DNA of 45,615 nucleotides. It comes from a virus. The translations under genes and the position numbers were made by a program. Each line of letters opens with the position of its first letter. Position 1 is the first letter of the stretch. Positions 40,052 through 45,615 of the stretch are shown here, piece by piece. The notes under the pieces were generated by a model, which was not told the origin of the DNA, ran no database searches, and saw only the letters and a list, made by a program, of their open reading frames with translations. Where the stretch lies: positions 1 through 45,615 of IMG/VR virus record IMGVR_UViG_3300013099_000032. The stretch is one strand, 5' to 3'.

Positions 40052-40615
40052 CTACTTGGTGTAAAGCTCCCCACTCCCCACGGAATCGATCTGGTAATGG
40101 ATGTCAAACTCAAGCAGCTTGGCATCAGCATCGTAATCATCAGATGCGTCCCCACCAATGCGGCTCACGCGCCACTTGATCATGAGACTCACACCTGCAT
40201 CGGGCAGCTGGATATCAGCGAAGGCAGCAAGCTGGTGTTTGTCATCCCCCGCGCCGGTGTCCAGCACATCAAGCGCGGTCCACGCCCCGGGAAAGCTCCC
40301 GTTGATCGCGGCCAACTGATACTCAAGCCTCCACAGTACATCCCCTGTGTCGGCGTCCGTGGGCGACCAATGGATGTGGGGCTTGAGGACTGAGTTGCGC
40401 TTGGTGGAGTGAGGCATCTGGGCTTGGCCCATGATGATCTCTGTGCTGCCCTTATCGAAGAGCAGTGTGCCATCAGTAGTATCCACATCAGGATCACTGA
40501 CGCCCCCGGGCGGATTGATTGCCGCAGCGGGGAAGCGCAGGTCTTCCCAGTTGGAACTCTCAGGTAGCCAGAGCGTGGTGCTGCCGGGGTCTTGATTAAA
40601 ATGTGCGTTGGGCAT
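40052..40615 (-). CDS. Beta-rich tail-region protein
   Basis: This 187-residue protein starts at ATG 40615 behind GAGGTG. It is almost all beta-strand: TTLWLPESSNWEDLRFPA, VLWRLEYQLAAINGSFPG, KHQLAAFADIQLPDAGVSLMIKWRVSRIGG. The pattern suggests a jelly-roll or carbohydrate-binding module. Placed downstream of the spike-like genes, it is likely a virion surface or receptor-binding accessory. No family recognised. Confidence 0.65.
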   Translation of the reverse strand: MPNAHFNQDPGSTTLWLPESSNWEDLRFPAAAINPPGGVSDPDVDTTDGTLLFDKGSTEIIMGQAQMPHSTKRNSVLKPHIHWSPTDADTGDVLWRLEYQLAAINGSFPGAWTALDVLDTGAGDDKHQLAAFADIQLPDAGVSLMIKWRVSRIGGDASDDYDADAKLLEFDIHYQIDSVGSGELYTK

Positions 40616-40623
40616 GCTTCACC

Positions 40624-40968
40624 TCACGGTTTAGGGTGCGCGGCCTTGACTGCATCGCGCTTGGCTAAGCGGCCAGTGGGGTCGGGAATACCCGCGTTGT
40701 CCATGAGGATCTTGATGAGCTTCATGGCATCGTCGAGGTTGTCGGCTACGTTGCCATACTCTCTGCGCCTCTTGGCCCGAGCGTCTTCACTAGCCGCCAA
40801 GGCCACAACATCCAAATCATCGATTACAGCTTGAGCATCAGCCTTCTGCTGTGCGGTGGCTTCATCCTTGAAGTTAACTACCCAACTAGTTTTATCTTCA
40901 GGGTTGGGCATTGAGATGCCGTGGATCGGCGCAATCTCTTCAATGGCAGCGTGAATTTTCTTCAGCAT
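40624..40968 (-). CDS. Tail-region hypothetical protein (XkdW/chaperone-like)
   Basis: This 114-residue protein carries IHGISMPNPEDKTSWVVNFKDEATAQQKADAQAVID, a sequence character common in small phage proteins encoded after tail fibres and sometimes compared to XkdW or fibre assembly factors. The C-terminal half (VADNLDDAMKLIKILMDNAG) is helical. A fibre chaperone is a guess from place and character. Confidence 0.65.
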   Translation of the reverse strand: MLKKIHAAIEEIAPIHGISMPNPEDKTSWVVNFKDEATAQQKADAQAVIDDLDVVALAASEDARAKRRREYGNVADNLDDAMKLIKILMDNAGIPDPTGRLAKRDAVKAAHPKP

Positions 40969-40970
40969 GA

Positions 40971-41876
40971 TTAACCTTCGCTTTCCACAATCAAGAGAAC
41001 CGCATCAAGGTCAGCGGGGGCGCTATCGCCGTATTCAACGGCCGATACGTAGCTGTACCCCGAGGCTAGTCCTGTGTTGATCCTGTCTGTTGAACCAGCG
41101 CAAATGTTAGAAGAGTTAGAATTCCTAAATAATTGGTCAAGACTTCCTGAATGCGCGTTGTTTACATTAACGCCAAAGCCTATTCTAAGGGTGTCTTCTC
41201 CCTGCCCTGTGGCATGGACACGTTGTGCTACTTCATTGACCCCTATAACCAATTCCACCTTTGCTGAACTGCTGTTATTCCAGTACCGCCAAGCGCCGGT
41301 AGAGTAAGTGTGGGAGGTCTGATCGCTATACTTAGCGAGACTCGGGATACGGTTGTAGTAGTTCCACACGAACCGCTCTGATTCAGTGTTTTCTGCCTGC
41401 CCACTAGTACCGCCTGTGCGGACAGTACCCACGTATCTCTTGGTCAAGTCCCCTGTCTTGCAGTAAACACCATCTTGCCGAACAATAGCAGTAGCGCGAG
41501 TTGTTCCGTCTGTCCACGCAACAAGTTCAAGCTGCGGAGTACCAGAGTTATAATCAACGAACAGATCATAGTTCGTGTCCGTTGTTCCGGGCAGTGCAAT
41601 AGACAACTCAGCAACGGATAAAACAGACCAGACGGAACCAGTGTAGAGAGCAATCTTATTGCCCCGGTAAGGAGTAAGGTACACAGTACTACCTGACACA
41701 TTGTTGTCTACCGGATCGCCAGAAGTGAGAGTTATCCGATGATCAGCAGGCAGGCCGAAGGTATCAGTGATCGAAGCCACTGGGATACCAACGATGTCCC
41801 CACCGCTGAGCCCCGCAGCGTAACCATCAGTCCCAATGATTCGCAGCAGTGCGTTTTTCAGTTGTCCAAGATTCAT
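40971..41876 (-). CDS. Tail spike/fibre-like accessory protein
   Basis: This 301-residue beta-rich protein contains GNKIALYTGSVWSVLS, GTTDTNYDLFVDYNSGTPQLELVAWTDGTTRATAIVRQDGVYCKTGDLTKRYVGTVRTGG. That 'lYdg..W.......sl.l.gtt...yDvf.y...G...Le...Wt..t.Rat....dGvyvk.g...rrYlGt.r' block is frequent in environmental phage tail proteins. The C-terminus is Ser/Asn-rich with likely host-facing strands. Receptor or surface attachment is inferred from family context. Confidence 0.75.
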   Translation of the reverse strand: MNLGQLKNALLRIIGTDGYAAGLSGGDIVGIPVASITDTFGLPADHRITLTSGDPVDNNVSGSTVYLTPYRGNKIALYTGSVWSVLSVAELSIALPGTTDTNYDLFVDYNSGTPQLELVAWTDGTTRATAIVRQDGVYCKTGDLTKRYVGTVRTGGTSGQAENTESERFVWNYYNRIPSLAKYSDQTSHTYSTGAWRYWNNSSSAKVELVIGVNEVAQRVHATGQGEDTLRIGFGVNVNNAHSGSLDQLFRNSNSSNICAGSTDRINTGLASGYSYVSAVEYGDSAPADLDAVLLIVESEG

Positions 41877-41888
41877 CAGTCACCTGCC

Positions 41889-42536
41889 TTAGACGGGTAC
41901 TGCGACTTCGACAATCTCAATGTCGATGTTGACCACATTAGTCGCGCTGGCTAGAGCCGCGAGGATTCCACCAGCTACGAGATTGTACGGCCCGTAAGGA
42001 CTCGCGCCCCTGTAGCCAGTCGCGCCAGCAAGGGCCAGTGGCTCAACTGAAAGCTTGAGGTGTTCGTTGCCCGGACTCTCGCCATCAGGAATCGACCTGA
42101 GATCCACAGTCCGCGCACTTGAGTCCGTGTTGGTCAGATGCACATAGCACATCGCAGTCTTACCAGCAGGGCACTCATACTGATCAACGAACGCATTGGT
42201 CAGTCGATTGGTTACTTTGGTCAATGACATTACTGATCCTCCTACGTCCTTGATTCTGTCCTGCCTGACAACAGCTTTGCCTGTTACGCCGCCTACTATA
42301 GCGGTGACTACGCAGGAAACATCGTTGCCCGGATTAAACCCAGCGCCGGATGTTGGGGTGTAGTTGCCTTTGTAAAGGCCCGTACTCACGTTGCTGATGG
42401 TAACAGTCAGAGCATCGGCCACACCATCCTTGTAGACTACCCCAGTTGGCAGGCTGTCTGCATCCTGAGCCGCGCCAGTGTCCGGGTTTTCCGTAGTGAA
42501 CAGGAAGTCTACCTGAGTGCCAATTGTTACGTCCAT
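41889..42536 (-). CDS. Composite tail-accessory protein with internal translation start
   Basis: This 215-residue ORF joins two parts. Residues 1-102 (VDFLFTTENPDTGAAQDADSLPTGVVYKDGV, ALTVTISNVSTGLYKGNYTP) form a BppU-like beta-sandwich often seen alone in phage tail regions. From residue 103, MSLTKVTNRLTNAFVDQYECPAGKTAMCYVHLTN opens a second module usually starting its own protein. A perfect AGGAGG lies seven bases before that Met codon at 42230. The gene therefore probably makes both 215- and 113-residue products, or is a recent fusion. The long start (ATG 42536) has AGAGGAG upstream and overlaps the spike gene by 10 nt. Confidence 0.8.
   Translation of the reverse strand: MDVTIGTQVDFLFTTENPDTGAAQDADSLPTGVVYKDGVADALTVTISNVSTGLYKGNYTPTSGAGFNPGNDVSCVVTAIVGGVTGKAVVRQDRIKDVGGSVMSLTKVTNRLTNAFVDQYECPAGKTAMCYVHLTNTDSSARTVDLRSIPDGESPGNEHLKLSVEPLALAGATGYRGASPYGPYNLVAGGILAALASATNVVNIDIEIVEVAVPV
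42228..42243 (-). promoter_or_regulatory. Internal ribosome-binding site and ATG inside the composite gene
   Basis: AGGAGG (42243-42238), seven-base spacer and ATG (42230-42228) lie in frame within a longer ORF. Such a match to the anti-Shine-Dalgarno at ideal spacing is among the best in the window and is unlikely to be accidental. Confidence 0.75.
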
Positions 42537-45274
42537 TCTACCACTCCTCTCGCAACCCTGCCCCGTGGCCCGGGTCTGCCTATGATCTTGCTCCCGATAA
42601 CGGACACGGGGTTATTAATCGTCTTCCAGTTAAGGGTGTTAACCGCCAGTGAGCCGATGGCCACAATCTGATCGCCATCACTTGAGTCTATATCGATGGC
42701 GGACACCTTGTCTGCGATGGCCACCGCACCGTTGACAGTGAGCTTACGCCTTGTTCCCGGCGTGTCGCTTTGCAGTATCGCTTTGTTGCCCACCACACCG
42801 TCACTCGCAAAGGTGGTTGCAACTGTGGCTTCCTGTGACATCTCGTGGGTCTTACCTGCGCCGAGGATGAGTACCCCGTAAGCTGTCAGGTAGTCTGCGA
42901 TGTCGGCCAGTACCGCTGCGGAGTAGTACCGCACCGTGCCTGTCAAAGTCGCGCCTGTCCCGAGAGTGATGGCCTCTGCGCCCGTTCTGCGCAGTTCAGC
43001 ATCTAACGGGACCACAAGGTTATCGCAGTCAACGTCATACCCCGCCAAATCTAAGATGCCCGTAAGCACGGTCAGATCCAAGCCAGTGTTCGCGAAGTTG
43101 GAAGCGAGGGTAACCTTGAATCCCGCGTCCTTGGCTGCGGTAACATTGACGCCGACGAAGGTGTGCGCGGCGGTTATGCTCTTGTCCGCGCCCCCGTCGA
43201 ACTTCAGAACGCCACTGCCATCGCCTTCGAAGAGTGGGCTGGTACTTCTTGCGCTGCCATCCCAGCTTCCAGCAATCCGTATCTCCGCGCCGTTCTGTGT
43301 GCGGATAGTCTTGAGGTTGCCAGTAACGGTAAAGTCCCCGGCCACATCAACCAGTCCGCCATCCACATCAAGAATATAAGTAGTGGTGCCTCTTACCACT
43401 TGGGAAGTATAGTCACCCCCAACGGTAAGCGTGGAAGAACCTACGATGATGCCAAAACCCCTAGTTAGGTTGGAGAAGTCTCCGGTTACAGTGAAGTCGT
43501 AACCGTTGAAGTCCATGTGGCGCACAGCATTATAATTCTGCCCCTCATTTATTCTGAAGTTACCGGTTACCGTGATGTTTCCCTGCAGCACCACATTGCG
43601 CGTACCAGCCGAAGTGTTAGAGTTAATAGTCGTATCACCAAGATATGTAGCGGGTGGGATATTCATATTGATGTTAGCAGCAAACGTGATTGTAAATGAC
43701 GAAGAAGCAGGGGAAGTATTATCAATAGTAGAGGTAGGGTTAAGGGACAGCATATCAGGGTCAGAGCTTATGACGCTCCATCTGCGATCATTCATATCAA
43801 ACACTGAATTAACGCCAAGCGTCAGTCTGTTACGGATATTATAGTTAGTGCTATTGGTGCCACCAACACTCCCTAGAGTGACACCGTCAGCGATTTGTAG
43901 ATTCCAGAATTCCGCATCATGGTCGTTGCCGCTTTGAATGCTGGCGGCCTGTTTGGTTCCTGTAAATAACCAAGTGGCTGTTTCTTCAGTGAACGGTCCA
44001 GCACTAACAACGCAGTTCTGATCAAGAATACCGTTTAGCGTAATTGTGTTTCCATCGCCACAAAGAAGCTTGTTGACCCCGACAGTACTCGCCACATCAA
44101 ACTCATTATTTATGGTGATATCCTGATCATTGAAATCTACAGCGCCATTGATCCAGTTAAGATCGTTCTCTATGTCGGCTTCGTCTTGAAGTTGGAAGGT
44201 AGCGCCAGTGCCACCGTTACCAAGATCAAGATCATAAAGACTATTGCCACCACTGGTTATTGGGACAGTACCAGTTACCGCCTCCATTGAGACCTTGCCG
44301 TCATTGTGGTTAAGAGTTCCAGCGGAGCAAGTAAGTGGTCCTGTGCAAGTGGTTGTTCCTGCCGTCAAGGTAAGAGTACCAGCGGCTTGAACTATTCCAT
44401 CCTCGCCTATGGTAACCGCAGGCTCACCACCCCCCGGCGCACCGGGGAAGGCTACTGTGCCCGTGTACCCTGCTTGGATCTCAATGCCCTTCAAGGACAG
44501 TGCAGAATCACTAAGGTAGGAACAACCGTCTGTGACATCAGAAGTGAAGAAAGCCTTTTCAGTGGCTGTTGGAACCCCCGCTCCGCCAGCGCCCCCAGCT
44601 TCATCGGACCAGTTGTTCGCATTGTCGAAGTCACTATCGGCATCGTCGTTAACCCAATACCGCTCGGCTAGTACCCTAGTTAAGTTCTGGATGTAACCGG
44701 TAGACGCACGACCAGAAGTGCCACCGCCGAAAGCCAGCACACCGCTGAGATAACGAAAGTCTTTCTTGCTGGTGCTAAGGGTAACCGACAAGGTATCCAC
44801 TACTGTACCCGTATGCGAACCTGTGCGGATTACAGCTGTGATAGTCCCATAGGTTCCTGTTGCCTCATCCCTTGAGAAGGTGATGTAGTACTTGGTGTTA
44901 TAGGCCAAAGCTATGCTGCCATCGATGTTTCGGGTGCCGCTATCTAACTCTTCCAAATACAGCACCACTGTCGCGCCAGCATCGAACCAGAATAAGCCTA
45001 ACGCACTACCCCCAGCAACGTCTATCGCATCCCAGTCATCGATCGCATTAGTCAGAGCCGCTATAAATACAGCGGCAGAATTATCAGACGAATTAAGCTC
45101 AGTCTCAAAACGGAACTCAAAATCTTCAGCGAAAAAATCTACCCCAAAATCGTCGATAACCATGTGGTCATCATCATTATTGAGCAAACCAGCCCAGTCG
45201 ATTTTTGGCGCAGTAACAGCAAACCTGCTGTTGGCATCGTTCTCAACGTAGGTAGTAAAGTCCTGAGTAGCCAT
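42527..45274 (-). CDS. Large beta-rich tailspike-like protein
   Basis: This 915-residue protein starts at ATG 45274. Residues about 20-205 (DDHMVIDDFGVDFFAEDFEFRFETEL, LGLFWFDAGATVVLYLEELD) look like a concanavalin-type jelly roll. The segment RYWVNDDADSDFDNANNWSDEAGGAGGAGVPTATEKAFF is a known phage-spike/adhesin repeat start. From about 260 to 890, strands rich in Gly, Thr and Asn (LTLTAGTTTCTGPLTCSAGT..., TVTGNFRI, LDLAGYDVDCDNLVV) imply a right-handed beta-helix or adhesin-like stalk. This is the best receptor-binding candidate. No hydrolase motif is evident. Confidence 0.8.
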   Translation of the reverse strand: MATQDFTTYVENDANSRFAVTAPKIDWAGLLNNDDDHMVIDDFGVDFFAEDFEFRFETELNSSDNSAAVFIAALTNAIDDWDAIDVAGGSALGLFWFDAGATVVLYLEELDSGTRNIDGSIALAYNTKYYITFSRDEATGTYGTITAVIRTGSHTGTVVDTLSVTLSTSKKDFRYLSGVLAFGGGTSGRASTGYIQNLTRVLAERYWVNDDADSDFDNANNWSDEAGGAGGAGVPTATEKAFFTSDVTDGCSYLSDSALSLKGIEIQAGYTGTVAFPGAPGGGEPAVTIGEDGIVQAAGTLTLTAGTTTCTGPLTCSAGTLNHNDGKVSMEAVTGTVPITSGGNSLYDLDLGNGGTGATFQLQDEADIENDLNWINGAVDFNDQDITINNEFDVASTVGVNKLLCGDGNTITLNGILDQNCVVSAGPFTEETATWLFTGTKQAASIQSGNDHDAEFWNLQIADGVTLGSVGGTNSTNYNIRNRLTLGVNSVFDMNDRRWSVISSDPDMLSLNPTSTIDNTSPASSSFTITFAANINMNIPPATYLGDTTINSNTSAGTRNVVLQGNITVTGNFRINEGQNYNAVRHMDFNGYDFTVTGDFSNLTRGFGIIVGSSTLTVGGDYTSQVVRGTTTYILDVDGGLVDVAGDFTVTGNLKTIRTQNGAEIRIAGSWDGSARSTSPLFEGDGSGVLKFDGGADKSITAAHTFVGVNVTAAKDAGFKVTLASNFANTGLDLTVLTGILDLAGYDVDCDNLVVPLDAELRRTGAEAITLGTGATLTGTVRYYSAAVLADIADYLTAYGVLILGAGKTHEMSQEATVATTFASDGVVGNKAILQSDTPGTRRKLTVNGAVAIADKVSAIDIDSSDGDQIVAIGSLAVNTLNWKTINNPVSVIGSKIIGRPGPRGRVARGVVEWT

Positions 45275-45277
45275 GGA

Positions 45278-45424
45278 CTACCCTCCGTACCACATGCAGC
45301 GGTTAATGTCTTGTGGCCTTTCAGTATGGCTAGACTTCGCCCTGCTAAGATATGCCAAAGACATCAGCACACACCACGCTAGCCCCAACCCCAAAATTAT
45401 GTTTTCCACAACCTCGGAGTGCAT
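45278..45424 (-). CDS. Small membrane peptide after the tail fibre (gp17.5-like position)
   Basis: ATG 45424 overlaps the tail fibre stop (TAATG). The 48-residue peptide reads MHSEVVENIILGLGLAWCVLMSLAYLSRAK..., with one membrane helix and a polar tail. In T7 the class II holin gp17.5 follows the tail fibre. The position and span make a holin possible, but sequence similarity is not evident. Confidence 0.55.
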   Translation of the reverse strand: MHSEVVENIILGLGLAWCVLMSLAYLSRAKSSHTERPQDINRCMWYGG

Positions 45425-45615
45425 TACTGCGCCCCCAAGTGGAAGAAGGCTGGAATCATGGAAGTGACTACCAAGTCATCGGCAATATCCTGAGCCGAGT
45501 CAGCACTAGCTGCTGCCGCCGCTTCGCTGGCTGCAGAGTTGTTCTCGCTGACCAAAGCCGCTGCAGCACTAACAGCCGCGTTGGTTTCGCTGGTGGCAGC
45601 GTTGTTCTCGCTTAC
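45424..45615 (-). CDS. Tail fibre, C-terminal part (gene starts at 863)
   Basis: 63 codons plus stop, open to the right edge. It holds the same Ala/Ser/Asn repeat (VSENNAATSETNAAVS..., AALVSENNSAASEAAAAAS) and a short unique end, ADSAQDIADDLVVTSMIPAFFHLGAQ. There is no receptor-binding head after the shaft. Joining the two edges directly would create AGG TAA. Adding 16 nt (or 16 plus 63n) restores the frame and the repeat register, which implies a small assembly gap. The two pieces would give about 355 residues plus any missing repeats. Confidence 0.8.
   Translation of the reverse strand, partial: VSENNAATSETNAAVSAAAALVSENNSAASEAAAAASADSAQDIADDLVVTSMIPAFFHLGAQ

Noticed and set aside
1-45615. 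Diversity-generating retroelement, suspected because the head genes are BPP-1-like
   Set aside because: No reverse transcriptase, no TR/VR pair and no Mtd-like C-type lectin protein seen.
1-45615. tRNA genes, integrase or attachment site
   Set aside because: I saw no cloverleaf-like segment and no recombinase motifs; cannot be excluded without a scan.
1-45615. Direct circular closure of the window
   Set aside because: Joining base 45615 to base 1 gives an in-frame stop and breaks the 63-bp repeat register, so some bases are missing.

Overview
The window looks like a nearly complete genome of a tailed, short-tailed (podovirus-type) phage of a Gram-negative bacterium. Almost every base is coding, and genes are packed with ATGA, TAATG or GTGA start/stop overlaps. 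The virion genes combine a Bordetella BPP-1-like head (major capsid protein, Bbp16-like cement protein, Bbp19-like protein) with a T7-like neck, tail and internal core (gp11, gp12, gp13, gp14, gp15 and gp16 analogues, then a tail fibre with a T7-type N-terminus). I see no integrase, phage RNA polymerase, tRNA or reverse transcriptase, so transcription probably uses host RNA polymerase and the phage is probably virulent. The Gram-negative host is inferred from a lipobox lipoprotein and the spanin-like arrangement. The two ends of the window lie in the same gene, an Ala-rich tail fibre built of 63-bp repeats. This suggests a circular or circularly permuted genome whose assembly broke at the repeat, with a short stretch missing (about 16 nt plus possible whole repeats).

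Layout. A divergent promoter region at about 28.5-28.7 kb splits the genome. Leftward (minus strand), 28.5 to 26.2 kb holds a string of tiny genes, many encoding single-span membrane peptides or Cys-rich proteins. They end in a small Cro-like HTH protein and a PrimPol-helicase fusion (24.2-26.2 kb). Next is a 0.47-kb non-coding region with seven copies of a 23-bp element in both orientations, then a nuclease-fold-like gene, a good sigma70-type promoter (23.27-23.30 kb) and the late operon. The late operon runs TerS, TerL, two paralogous small proteins, portal, Bbp19-like, scaffold, capsid, cement, a lysis-like cluster, tail tubes, internal core proteins, a 2,726-residue polyvalent ejection protein and the tail fibre. 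It continues across the window ends (45.6 to 39.7 kb) with a 48-residue membrane peptide, a beta-rich tailspike-like protein and five further accessory proteins.

Rightward (plus strand), 28.7 to 39.75 kb is the early/replication operon. Small genes come first (one is DUF2958), followed by an SNF2-type helicase, a HeH/SAP-like protein, a DUF2800 nuclease-like protein, a DUF2815 ssDNA-binding-like protein, a free-standing HNH homing endonuclease, a family A DNA polymerase, DUF3310 and a GT-A-like glycosyltransferase. The two transcription units converge at 39.7 kb, where the last genes overlap tail-to-tail.

The points I consider most worth following are the seven-copy 23-bp element array, the giant polyvalent protein with ParB-like, radical-SAM-like and zincin modules, a two-in-one gene with an intact internal ribosome site, an identical C-terminal tail shared by a head-operon protein and the ssDNA-binding protein, and the absence of any recognisable endolysin.
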